The position numbers were made by a program, and so were the translations under genes. This document shows, in pieces, positions 43,620 to 51,712 of a stretch of DNA of 64,000 bases. The notes beneath the pieces were generated by a model. The model made no database searches. It saw nothing but the letters and a program-made list of their open reading frames with translations, and was not told the origin of the DNA. The stretch comes from Methylobacterium sp. (GTDB lineage: Bacteria > Pseudomonadota > Alphaproteobacteria > Rhizobiales > Beijerinckiaceae): positions 1 through 64,000 of the forward strand of contig PNLY01000014.1 of NCBI GenBank assembly GCA_013823325.1. The letters are read 5' to 3'. How positions within the stretch are numbered: position 1 is the stretch's first letter; the number at the start of each line of letters is the position of its first letter.

Positions 43620-43988
43620 CTAGTCGGCCGACTTCCAGCCGACATCGCGGCAGACGAGGCGTCCGAGGATGCAACCGCGCGTGGTGAGTTCGCCCGGAGC
43701 GGTTTTGATGGTCATCGAATAGGACCAGTCCCGCTTGGGATCATAGGCGGTGCCGGAGAAGGAGCCGTCCGCCTGGCGCGCCAGCGTCATGATCAGCTTG
43801 TCGCCGGCTGCCTCGCCATTGCTGGCGTCGCCGATCCAAAGATTGGTGGCGCAGATCTTGTCGCCGCAGGGAGCGATACGAACGCGAGCGTTGCCGTCAT
43901 CACGCAGCCAGGTGCCGTCGAGCGCGGTCGAGGCCGCACTCGCGGCCGATGGGGACGCGACGATCAGGGCGAGCAGAAGACGTCTCAT
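43620..43988 (-). CDS. DUF2147 family secreted protein
   Basis: A 122-residue small exported protein. Signal peptide MRRLLLALIVASPSAASAAS, then the DUF2147 pattern: LDGTWLRDDGNARVRIAPCGDKICATNLWIGD, GTAYDPKRDWSYSMTIK, LTTRGCILGRLVCRDVGWK. Four cysteines suggest disulfides. DUF2147 proteins form a small beta-barrel of unknown role, some binding lipid-like ligands. It lies upstream of rpoE on the same strand but the rpoE promoter separates them. Confidence 0.88.
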   Translation of the reverse strand: MRRLLLALIVASPSAASAASTALDGTWLRDDGNARVRIAPCGDKICATNLWIGDASNGEAAGDKLIMTLARQADGSFSGTAYDPKRDWSYSMTIKTAPGELTTRGCILGRLVCRDVGWKSAD

Positions 43989-44018
43989 GCGATGTCCTTT
44001 CCGCAAGTTACGTCCCTT

Positions 44019-44618
44019 CTACGCTCGCTGGTCCGTTCCGGTTTCACCGTCTGGCGCGATGTCCGGGTGTCGCTGGGCGAAAAGCCAGCCTATCAGCGCC
44101 GTCAGAGACGCCGCGCTCAGGAAGTTCAGGCGTTGCAGGGCGAGGTATTCCCGCGGCGAGTAGAGATGCAGCGGAGTCATGACGGCGTCGACGGGGACCA
44201 GATAGGCCGCGAAGCTCAGCGCCATGAAGCCGAGGGCACAAATGCGCTCGTCGCGGCGAAAGAGCAGGGCCGACAGCATCAGGCAGGGAAACAGGAAGGC
44301 TTCGACGCCCGAGGCGTTGCCGAAGGCAAAGCGGCAGAGCAGCGTGTTGCCGATCCCGGCGCACAGCAAAAGGCAGCGCCCGAGCCTGGAATTGCATCGC
44401 ATCGCGCTCGGCACCAGCGCGAACAGCGGCGTCGAGAGGAAGGTCAGAAAGGCTGGCGAGATCATCGGCGACACGGCCCAGTAGAGATAGAGCGGATAGA
44501 AGGGCTGGTTCGAGACGATCACCAACGCCACGGTGTTGGCGATGGCTTCCCGCGGCCGCGGATGGGCGACATGGGCGCCCAGTGCCGCGAACAGACGCTT
44601 CAACCGCTTGGCGGGCAT
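44019..44618 (-). CDS. Conserved membrane protein of unknown function
   Basis: A 199-residue protein with about five to six hydrophobic helices (IANTVALVIVSNQPFYPLYLYW; PAFLTFLSTPLFALVPSAM; GRCLLLCAGIGNTLLC; EAFLFPCLMLSALLF; CALGFMALSFAAYLVPV; FLSAASLTALIGWLFAQRH). I cannot name the family; the layout resembles the membrane sensor part seen in some cyclases and kinases, but no output domain follows. ATG 44618 is used; the very long upstream frame is a shadow of the FAD gene. It is divergent from that gene. Confidence 0.7.
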   Translation of the reverse strand: MPAKRLKRLFAALGAHVAHPRPREAIANTVALVIVSNQPFYPLYLYWAVSPMISPAFLTFLSTPLFALVPSAMRCNSRLGRCLLLCAGIGNTLLCRFAFGNASGVEAFLFPCLMLSALLFRRDERICALGFMALSFAAYLVPVDAVMTPLHLYSPREYLALQRLNFLSAASLTALIGWLFAQRHPDIAPDGETGTDQRA

Positions 44619-44705
44619 TGCCGGACCTCTGTTTGCCTCGTTCTGCTTTACGCGCGGCACGAGCGATCGGCTCACATCGCAGCGGCATTTCCGGAAGCCG
44701 GCGAC

Positions 44706-44735
44706 AAATCCAAAGCGCAGCCCCCCGCGTATAGC
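44706..44735 (+). promoter_or_regulatory. Candidate RpoE-type promoter of the FAD-protein operon
   Basis: AAATCC (44706-44711), 18 bases, TATAGC (44730-44735), 24 bases before ATG 44760. It matches the layout found before rpoE and before the DUF2177 gene. Confidence 0.5.
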
Positions 44736-44759
44736 CTTTCCGAAAAGCAAGGAATGGCT

Positions 44760-46100
44760 ATGCCGCAGGCTCACCCACACCCGAAGAGGATCGCCGTCAT
44801 CGGCGCGGGCATCACCGGGCTGTCGGCGGCTTGGCTGCTGGGACAGGCGCATGACGTCGTGCTGATCGAGGCCGAGCCGCGGCTCGGCGGGCATGCCAAC
44901 ACTGTGCTGGTGCCGGGAGACGATGGCGGGGAAACGCCGGTCGATACCGGCTTCATCGTCTACAACGAGAGGACCTACCCGAACTTCGTCGCCCTGCTCG
45001 ACCATCTCGGCGTCGCGACGCAGCCGACCGAGATGTCCTTTGCCGTCTCGCTCGACGCTGGGCGCCTCGAATACAGCGGCACCGGCCTTGCCGGCCTGTT
45101 CGCGCAGCCGGGCAATCTCGCCAACCCGCGCTTCTGGGCCATGCTCCGGGGTCTCGTCCGCTTCTACCGTGACGCCACCCGCGATGCCCGGGCAGGAAGC
45201 GCCGCGGCAATGACGCTCGGCGAGTATCTGGCTGCCGGCGGCTATGGCGCCGCGTTCCGGGACGATCACCTGCTGCCGATGGCGGCGGCGATCTGGTCGG
45301 CTCCCTGCTCGGAGATCCTGTCCTATCCTGCCCAGGCCTTCCTGCGCTTCCATCATAATCATGGCCTGCTGCAACTGACCGACCGCCCGCTCTGGCGCAC
45401 CGTCACCGGCGGCAGCGCGGTCTATGTCGAGCGGCTGCGCAGCCGGTTTCGCGGCAGCGTCCGGCTTGGCACACCGGCGCGGCAGGTCAGGCGCTCGCCG
45501 AACGAGGTGCTGGTTGCGGGCGACGGCTGGAGCGAGCGCTTCGACCAGGTCGTCTTCGCGACCCATGCCGACCGGACGCTGGCGCTGCTGGCCGATCCCG
45601 ATCCGCTCGAAGCGAGTGCGCTCGGCGCCTTTCGCTACAGCCGCAACCGCGCCGTGCTGCATGGCGACGAGGCCTTGATGCCGCGCCGCCGCCGCGCCTG
45701 GGCGAGCTGGAACCATCTCGGCGAGCGCGCCCGGCCCGACGCCGCCTGCGCGGTCACCTACTGGATGAACCTCCTGCAGGACCTGCCCAGGCAGCGGCCG
45801 TTCTTCGTCACGTTGAACCCGCCCGAGACGCTGCGTGCCGAAACCATCCTGCGCGAAGAGGTCTACGAGCATCCGATCTTCGACCGGGCCGCGCTCGCAG
45901 CCCAGGAGCATCTGTGGACATTGCAGGGTGCGAGGCGCAGCTGGTTCTGCGGCGCCTATTTCGGCTCAGGCTTTCACGAGGACGGGCTGCAATCGGGCCT
46001 CGCCGTCGCCGAGGCGCTCGGCGACGTCCGGCGTCCCTGGAACGTCGCCAACGAATCCGGTCGCATCCCGCTCCCCGTCCGGCGCGAGCTGGCGGCATGA
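44760..46100 (+). CDS. FAD-dependent amine-oxidase-like oxidoreductase (UfaD-like)
   Basis: A 446-residue flavoprotein. The FAD-binding motif RIAVIGAGITGLSAAWLLGQAHDVVLIEAEPRLGGHANT is at residues 9-47. It is followed by TPVDTGFIVYNERTYPNFVALLDHLGV and a C-terminal SWFCGAYFGSGFHEDGLQSGLAVAEAL, typical of the flavin amine oxidase/desaturase relatives linked with CFA synthases. Start 44760 has AGGA six bases upstream; 44754 is an alternative. Relatives in Rhodobacter (RSP1091, later ufaD) desaturate methylated fatty acids on the way to furan fatty acids. Coupled by ATGA to the DUF1365 gene. Confidence 0.88.
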   Translation: MPQAHPHPKRIAVIGAGITGLSAAWLLGQAHDVVLIEAEPRLGGHANTVLVPGDDGGETPVDTGFIVYNERTYPNFVALLDHLGVATQPTEMSFAVSLDAGRLEYSGTGLAGLFAQPGNLANPRFWAMLRGLVRFYRDATRDARAGSAAAMTLGEYLAAGGYGAAFRDDHLLPMAAAIWSAPCSEILSYPAQAFLRFHHNHGLLQLTDRPLWRTVTGGSAVYVERLRSRFRGSVRLGTPARQVRRSPNEVLVAGDGWSERFDQVVFATHADRTLALLADPDPLEASALGAFRYSRNRAVLHGDEALMPRRRRAWASWNHLGERARPDAACAVTYWMNLLQDLPRQRPFFVTLNPPETLRAETILREEVYEHPIFDRAALAAQEHLWTLQGARRSWFCGAYFGSGFHEDGLQSGLAVAEALGDVRRPWNVANESGRIPLPVRRELAA

Positions 46101-46909
46101 CGCGCAGCGACACCTGGCAGTCCGCGCTCTATGTCGGCCGCGTCCGCCACAGCCGCTTCCGGCCGAAGCCGCATGCGCTGGCCTATCGCGTCTTCTGGAT
46201 GCTGCTCGATCTCGACGAGATCAATGCCCTGGCAAAGCGATCCCACCTGTTCTCGCGCAACCACTTCAACCTCTACGCCTTCCGGGACGCCGATTACGGC
46301 GACCGCAGCGGCAGACCTTTGAAGGACCAGGTTGCGGAAGCGCTGGCGGCGGCGGGCATCGGCTGGGACGACGGCGCAGTGCGGCTGCTGACGATGCCGC
46401 GCATCCTCGGCTATGCCTTCAATCCGGTCAGCATCTACTTCTGCTACGGCCGCGATGGCGGCCTGCGGGCCACCATCTACGAGGTGCACAACACCTTCGG
46501 CGAGATCCACAGCTATGTCGCACCGGTCGGCGGGCAGGCGCGTCCCGTGCGGCAAGAGGCGGAAAAGCGCTTCCATGTCTCGCCCTTCATGGGGCTTGCC
46601 ATGCGCTACGCCTTTCAGGTCGACCCGCCGGGCGAGCGCGTCGCGGTCGTGATCGACGGGCATGACGCCGAGGGCAGGCTGATCGCCGCCTCCCTCAGCG
46701 GCGAACGTCGCACGCTCGACGACCCGGCACTGCTGCGCCTGCTGGCGACCCACCCGCTGCTGACCTTGAAGGTCACCGCCGCCATCCATTGGCACGCGCT
46801 GCGTCTGCTGGCGAAGCGTGTGCGCTGGTGGACGCATCCTGCGCCGCCCGAGCATCGGTTCAGCACCGGCCGGGCGGCTCCTCTTCCGAAGGGATCGACG
46901 CAGCCATGA
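46097..46909 (+). CDS. DUF1365 family protein
   Basis: A 270-residue cytoplasmic protein with the DUF1365 pattern: SALYVGRVRHSRFRPKPHALAYRVFWMLLDLDEI at the N-terminus, RLLTMPRILGYAFNPVSIYFCYG, YEVHNTFGEIHSY and FHVSPFMGLAMRYAFQ. Its biochemical role is unknown, but it is almost always next to the FAD protein and a CFA synthase, and its Rhodobacter relative is part of the RpoE response. It overlaps both neighbours by ATGA. Confidence 0.92.
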   Translation: MTRSDTWQSALYVGRVRHSRFRPKPHALAYRVFWMLLDLDEINALAKRSHLFSRNHFNLYAFRDADYGDRSGRPLKDQVAEALAAAGIGWDDGAVRLLTMPRILGYAFNPVSIYFCYGRDGGLRATIYEVHNTFGEIHSYVAPVGGQARPVRQEAEKRFHVSPFMGLAMRYAFQVDPPGERVAVVIDGHDAEGRLIAASLSGERRTLDDPALLRLLATHPLLTLKVTAAIHWHALRLLAKRVRWWTHPAPPEHRFSTGRAAPLPKGSTQP

Positions 46910-48144
46910 GGCTTCCCGACACCGAACGCCAGGCATCGATGGCCGAATCGTCGCTCTCGCTGCCGGGCGGCATCGGCCTCTCCCGCTGGTTCCTGCGCCG
47001 GCTGCTCTCGCAGATCGTCGTCGGCCGGCTGAGCATCGTCACGCCTGAAGGCGAGCAGCTTTGGAGTGGCTCTGCCGGTCCCGGCCCGCAGGCGGCGATT
47101 GTCCTGAAGAACTGGCGCGCCATGCGTCGGTTGATGCTCGACGGCGACATCGGCCTGGCCGAGGCCTATCGCGACGGCGATTTCACGACGCCCGACCTGA
47201 CGGCGCTGATCGAACTCGGGGCGCGCAACGACGCGACGCTGCGCCGGCTGGTCTCCGGCACCTGGCCCGCGCGCCTGCTCAACCGTCTCAGGCACTGGCG
47301 CAACGCCAACAGCCGGACTGGCAGCCGCCGCAACATCACCGCTCACTATGATCTCGGCAACGACTTCTACCGGCATTGGCTGGATGGGAGCATGACCTAC
47401 TCGTCCGCGCTCTACGAGGCGCCGACGGACACGCTGGAGGCCGCGCAACAGCGCAAGCTCGACAGGATCGTCGAGATGCTCGCGCTATCGGGCGGCGAGC
47501 ACGTCCTCGAGATAGGCTGCGGCTGGGGCGCCCTGGCCGAGCGCCTGGCCCGCGAAGGCTGCCGCGTCACGGCGATCACGCTCTCGCCGTCGCAGCTCGA
47601 CTACGCGCAAAGGCGGATCGCCGCGGCCGGGCTGGCGGACCGGGTCGACCTTCGCCTCCAGGATTATCGCGACGTTGTCGGCACGTTCGATCGCATCGTC
47701 TCGATCGAGATGATCGAGGCGGTGGGGCGCGATTACTGGCCGACCTATTTTGCCGCCTTGAGCGGTTCGCTGACGCCCCATGGTCATGCGGTGCTGCAGG
47801 CGATCACCATCGACGACGCGCTGTTCGAGCCGTACCAGCAGGGCACGGATTTCATCCAGCGCTTCATCTTTCCCGGCGGCTCTCTGCCGTCGGTTCCCGC
47901 GCTGACCGGCGCGGCGAAGGCGGCGGGGCTGGCCGAGATCGAGAGGCTCGGATTCGGCGCGAGCTACGCATCGACCTTGAAGGAATGGCGGCGGCGCTTC
48001 CTGGAGCACTGGCCGCAGATCGCCCCGCAAGGCTTCGACGAGCCGTTCCGCAGGCTCTGGGAGTTCTATCTGAGCTATTGCGAGGCTGGTTTCCGAGCCG
48101 GCACGATCGACGTCAGCCTGATCGCCTTGGGCCAGCGCCGATAG
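46906..48144 (+). CDS. Cyclopropane-fatty-acyl-phospholipid synthase family methyltransferase
   Basis: A 412-residue CFA-synthase-type enzyme that methylates double bonds of phospholipid acyl chains with SAM. Visible are NITAHYDLGNDFYRHWLDGSMTYSSALYE (about 145-172), SAM motif VLEIGCGWGALAERLAREG, the catalytic-region stretch VSIEMIEAVGRDYWPTYFAAL, and IQRFIFPGGSLPS. The N-terminal 130 residues correspond to the CFA lipid-binding part. It ends the FAD-DUF1365-CFA operon. The window thus has two members of this superfamily in one regulon; one may make cyclopropane and the other methylated acids. Confidence 0.92.
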   Translation: MRLPDTERQASMAESSLSLPGGIGLSRWFLRRLLSQIVVGRLSIVTPEGEQLWSGSAGPGPQAAIVLKNWRAMRRLMLDGDIGLAEAYRDGDFTTPDLTALIELGARNDATLRRLVSGTWPARLLNRLRHWRNANSRTGSRRNITAHYDLGNDFYRHWLDGSMTYSSALYEAPTDTLEAAQQRKLDRIVEMLALSGGEHVLEIGCGWGALAERLAREGCRVTAITLSPSQLDYAQRRIAAAGLADRVDLRLQDYRDVVGTFDRIVSIEMIEAVGRDYWPTYFAALSGSLTPHGHAVLQAITIDDALFEPYQQGTDFIQRFIFPGGSLPSVPALTGAAKAAGLAEIERLGFGASYASTLKEWRRRFLEHWPQIAPQGFDEPFRRLWEFYLSYCEAGFRAGTIDVSLIALGQRR

Positions 48145-48371
48145 ACCTTCGTAAGCTCACTTGCTTCTGCGCGCCCTTTGCGGATGAGCGGCCAGCGTGC
48201 GGACGTTCGTGCGACAAAAGTTGGCGGACAGTGCGATACCCGAAAGCGACATCCCGATGTCGGCTTGTCGAGACAACAGTCTTTCAATTCGGAACTAGGG
48301 ACGCTCCACCACAGCGAGATGGCAGATGGCGAGCCATCCCTGGCGGCAATGCCCGACGTGAGCGGTCCCCC

Positions 48372-49823
48372 TCAAGCCGCTCGCGGTAAACGCAAGCCCG
48401 GCGCAAGGCTGCCGACATGCTTGAGATCGGTAATGAAGCGCTTGGTTTCGCTCTCTTTCGCCTGCTCGTCCGGCAGCCGCAGCAGATAAGAAGGGTGGAC
48501 CGTTGCCAGCAACGGCGTGCCATCCGGCAGCGCAAGCTCGCGCCCGCGCGCCGACGCCAGCGAGCCGGCATGGCCGGTCAGCGCCTTCAGCGCGGTCGCG
48601 CCCAGCGCCACCACCAGCTGTGGCTTAACGAAGCCGAGCTCGAGATCGAGCCAGAAGCGGCAGGCCTTGACCTCGCCGGCATTCGGCTTCTCGTGGATGC
48701 GCCTCTTGCCCCGCAGCTGGAATTTGAAGTGCTTCACCGCATTGGTGACATAGGCTTGGGTGCGGTCGAGTCCGGCCTCCGCCATCGCCCGGTCGAAGAC
48801 CTTGCCGGCCGGGCCGACAAAGGGCGTGCCGGCGAGGTCCTCCTGGTCGCCGGGCTGCTCGCCGACGAAGACGACCGGCGCACTGCGCGACCCCTCGCCG
48901 AAGACTGTCTGCGTCGCATCGCACCAGAGATCGCAGCGCCGGCAGGAGCGCGCGGCGGAAGCGGCCTCCTCCCAGCTCTCGATCGCCGAAAGGTCGGGCG
49001 CGGCCGGGTCGGGGGTCGAGGCAGCTGGCCGTCGCTTCTGCGGTGAGGTCGGAGCGCTCATGATCATTTCCTGCGTTCGCCTGGTGGCATCGGCGATCAG
49101 AGGAGAAATCAGTTCGGCCTCGGGCAGGTTCCGCCAGTATTTCACCGGCATCTCCGCCTTCATCGCCTTCGGCTTCAGCCGGGCCGGGTTGAAGATGCTG
49201 GCGTAGTAGGTCCGCCACCACTCCTCCATCGCGTCGCTGGTCGGCGCCTGTGCCCGCGTCGCCGCCTCGCCGAGCTTGAGCTCGCGCACGTCCCAGAGCA
49301 GCGTTCCCCGCGGCGTCAGGATCGTCCAGCGCATCGTGGTGAAGCGCTCGACGAAGAAGGGCGCGACCTTTTCCAGGATATGGTGCTCGGGATCGAACCA
49401 GGCGACGAAGGCCTCGCCGCCCTCTCCGTCATCGACCTCGCGGAAGCGCACGAAGGCGGTCATCTTGTGCATGTCGCGCCGGACCGAGCGTGCCAGGGCC
49501 TCGGCGCGGTGGACGTCGTGATCGGAGGCGATCTGGAGCAGCTCGCGCTCCTCCTGCAGGCGCCAGAGCAGGCGATAGAGCAGGTCGAAGCGCGCGGGAT
49601 CGCTATGGCAGATCACCTGCTGCGCCAGCGTGATGAAGGCGCGCGGCACGCTCAAGCCCCTGCCCTCGCCACCCTCGACGACATCCTCGCCGAACAGGCC
49701 GGTATCATGATCGCCGACGCGCCAGTCGATCGCCGACGGCGCCACCAGCGCTTGCGCGAAGCGCCGGGCAAAACCGCGCCAGCCCTCGAAATCGGCGGGA
49801 TGGGACAGACGCGCTACGAACAT
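48372..49823 (-). CDS. udgX: UdgX uracil-DNA glycosylase with N-terminal DUF4130
   Basis: A 483-residue fusion. Residues 1-250 are the DUF4130 domain (a probable DNA-metabolism domain, FARRFAQALVAPSAIDWRV; RRDMHKMTAFVRFREV). Residues 290-475 are UdgX: an Fe-S cysteine cluster starting SCRRCDLWC, motif GEQPGDQEDLAG at 321-332, and the UdgX-specific KRRIHEKPN loop with H377, the histidine that bonds covalently to the uracil-site sugar. It captures uracil in DNA. ATG 49823 shares one base with the stop of the radical-SAM gene, so both are one operon under an SOS box. Confidence 0.94.
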   Translation of the reverse strand: MFVARLSHPADFEGWRGFARRFAQALVAPSAIDWRVGDHDTGLFGEDVVEGGEGRGLSVPRAFITLAQQVICHSDPARFDLLYRLLWRLQEERELLQIASDHDVHRAEALARSVRRDMHKMTAFVRFREVDDGEGGEAFVAWFDPEHHILEKVAPFFVERFTTMRWTILTPRGTLLWDVRELKLGEAATRAQAPTSDAMEEWWRTYYASIFNPARLKPKAMKAEMPVKYWRNLPEAELISPLIADATRRTQEMIMSAPTSPQKRRPAASTPDPAAPDLSAIESWEEAASAARSCRRCDLWCDATQTVFGEGSRSAPVVFVGEQPGDQEDLAGTPFVGPAGKVFDRAMAEAGLDRTQAYVTNAVKHFKFQLRGKRRIHEKPNAGEVKACRFWLDLELGFVKPQLVVALGATALKALTGHAGSLASARGRELALPDGTPLLATVHPSYLLRLPDEQAKESETKRFITDLKHVGSLAPGLRLPRAA

Positions 49824-51070
49824 CAGAGCAGCACCAGTTGCTGCGGCTTCGGCGCCAGCTGCGCCTTCAGCCGCTCGCCGTCGAGCGTCGCGCCCGGCCG
49901 CCAATCGGCGGTGACGATGAACTGCCGGAGCACGCGCAGCGAACGCACCAGCCGCCCGACATCCTCCAGCCTCAGCCGCCGGAAGCGGCGCATGGCGAGG
50001 ATGCGCTCGACACTGCGCGTGCCGAGCCCGGGAATGCGCAGCAGCAGTTCGCGCTCGGCGCGGTTGACGTCGACCGGGAAGCGGCCGCGATGGCGCAGGG
50101 CCCAGGCGAGCTTGGGATCGACGGAAAGGTCGAGCATGCCGCCCGGCGCCGCATCCATGATCTCGTCGACCTCGAAGCCGTAGAAGCGTGTCAGCCAGTC
50201 GGCCTGGTAGAGCCGGTGCTCGCGCATCAGCGGCGGCTCCGACAGCGGCAATTGCTTCGACGAATCCGGGATCGGGCTGAAGGCGGAATAGTAGACGCGG
50301 CGCAGGCCATAGGCGCCGTAGAGCTGGGCGCTGCGCTGCAGGATGGTGGCATCGCTGGCATCGTCGGCGCCGACGATCATCTGCGTGCTCTGCCCCGCCG
50401 GCGAGAAGGCCGGCGCCCGCTTCGAGCGTTCGCGCTCGGCTGCGGCCTCGTCGATCCGGAGCTTGAGGCCACCCATGGCGCTGCGGATATCGAGCGCCTG
50501 CTTTTCCGGCGCAAAGCGCTTGAGCGAGGTCTCGCTCGGCAGTTCGACATTGATCGAGACCCGGTCGGCGAACAGCGCGGCGCGGTCGATCAGATCCTGA
50601 CTCGCGCTCGGGATCAGCTTGAGATGGATATAGCCGCGGAAATCATGTTCCAGCCGCAGGCTCTCGGCGACGCGCACCAGCTCGCCCATGGTGTAGTCCG
50701 GCGAGCGGATGATGCCGGAGGAGAGGAACAGGCCCTCGATATAGTTGCGCTTGTAGAAGTTCAGCGTCAGCGCCACGACCTCCTCGACCGAAAAACGCGC
50801 CCGCCGGACATTGCTCGAACTGCGGTTGATGCAGAAGACGCAGTCGTAAGAGCAGAAATTGGTCAGCAGGATTTTTAGCAGTGAGATGCAGCGTCCATCC
50901 GGCGCATAGGAATGGCAGATGCCCGAGCCCGTGGTCGAGCCAACGCCCTTGCCGCCGACCGAATTGCGCTCCGCCGTGCCCGAGGAGGCGCAGGAAGCGT
51001 CGTATTTCGCGGCGTCGCTGAGGATTTCCAGCTTCTGAAGCGTGGTGAGCTGCGCCAAGCGCGCCTCCAT
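49823..51070 (-). CDS. Radical SAM DNA modification/repair protein
   Basis: A 415-residue radical SAM protein of the putative DNA modification/repair family that accompanies UdgX/DUF4130. The cluster motif is C73-x3-C77-x2-C80 (NFCSYDCVFC). SSGIIRSPDYTMGELVRVAE and HLKLIPSASQDLIDRA follow. The C-terminal region has a helix-hairpin-helix (LLLRIPGLGTRSVERIL) for DNA contact. ATG 51070 is preferred over GTG 51076, because the SOS box ends right before it. The reaction is unknown; a role in repairing or excising modified bases is inferred from its partner. Confidence 0.92.
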   Translation of the reverse strand: MEARLAQLTTLQKLEILSDAAKYDASCASSGTAERNSVGGKGVGSTTGSGICHSYAPDGRCISLLKILLTNFCSYDCVFCINRSSSNVRRARFSVEEVVALTLNFYKRNYIEGLFLSSGIIRSPDYTMGELVRVAESLRLEHDFRGYIHLKLIPSASQDLIDRAALFADRVSINVELPSETSLKRFAPEKQALDIRSAMGGLKLRIDEAAAERERSKRAPAFSPAGQSTQMIVGADDASDATILQRSAQLYGAYGLRRVYYSAFSPIPDSSKQLPLSEPPLMREHRLYQADWLTRFYGFEVDEIMDAAPGGMLDLSVDPKLAWALRHRGRFPVDVNRAERELLLRIPGLGTRSVERILAMRRFRRLRLEDVGRLVRSLRVLRQFIVTADWRPGATLDGERLKAQLAPKPQQLVLL

Positions 51071-51085
51071 GTTCACTATATGTTC
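51071..51085. promoter_or_regulatory. Alphaproteobacterial LexA (SOS) box
   Basis: GTTC-N7-GTTC (51071-51074 and 51082-51085), the direct-repeat LexA site of alphaproteobacteria, immediately before the radical-SAM start codon. On the minus strand the box overlaps a TATAGT-like -10 (51082-51077), so bound LexA would block transcription and the message would be nearly leaderless. Confidence 0.75.
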
Positions 51086-51514
51086 TATATTAGGCCAAAC
51101 GCCTCCCTCCCGCCAGAGGTTCCACAGTGCATGATCGTCGCAGCATTGCTCCCTGGCAGTCGATGACAGAGCAATCTGCGCGCCGCCCGGCTGTCCTCGA
51201 GGCTACAGGAGACCCGAAGCACCGTTGGCAGTTTGCATCGAGGTTGAAGTTGCACCGGGACGAAACGGACGAGCATGCCCCTGGCCCATGTCGCTAACAC
51301 GGGTAGGCCGCAACCGTCAGTTTCTGAGCGCGAAGCAGGCAGATCCTCGAAAAATGCGCAGAAATGTTTCTCGGAGAAATCACCGCTAAGAGCCGCTTGC
51401 CACGTGAGGCGGGGGAACGACGTCCAATTTTGAACCACCGTGCGCGAGGCGCTGCAGGTGTTCATCTCCTGTCTGCCGTCGTTCAGGTACAAAGTCGCGA
51501 ATTGGCCCGTCAGC
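51086..51514. other. Intergenic stretch without recognisable gene
   Basis: About 430 bases between the SOS-box promoter and the LacI remnant. Open frames exist on both strands but none resembles a known protein or has a good ribosome site. The sequence composition looks like decayed coding DNA; I see no repeats or RNA gene. Confidence 0.5.
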
Positions 51515-51712
51515 CTAGCCCAGGCGCGCCGTCGAGCGCCGCACCACGAGCTCCACCGGCAGCATCGTCGTCTCGGCAAAACGGCCGGAGACGAGCGCCA
51601 TCAGCGTCTCCGCCGCCAATGTCCCGATTCGGCTGATCGGCAGATGGACGGTGGTCAGCGAAGGCGAGACATGGGCCGACATGTCGAGGCCGTCGATCCC
51701 GACGACAGAGCT
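51515..51712 (-). pseudogene. LacI-family regulator, C-terminal remnant
   Basis: The minus strand encodes SSVVGIDGLDMSAHVSPSLTTV, HLPISRIGTLAAETLMALVSG and RFAETTMLPVELVVRRSTARLG, then a stop: a clean last 65 residues of a LacI/PurR-type protein in one frame, with no N-terminal part. It starts at the very stop codon of the complete lacI-type gene and is out of frame with it. It is most easily explained as the tail of a second regulator left after recombination or partial replacement. Confidence 0.8.

Noticed and set aside
43581..44759. N-terminal 390-codon extension of the FAD oxidoreductase frame
   Set aside because: Overlaps three minus-strand features and has no conserved sequence; the FAD motif starts right after ATG 44760.
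44619..45911. N-terminal extension of the 199-residue membrane protein frame
   Set aside because: It is antisense to the FAD gene; the hydrophobic conserved part starts at ATG 44618.
51085..51579. 164-codon minus-strand frame downstream of the LacI tail
   Set aside because: No recognisable domain; overlaps the LacI remnant in another frame and the SOS box.
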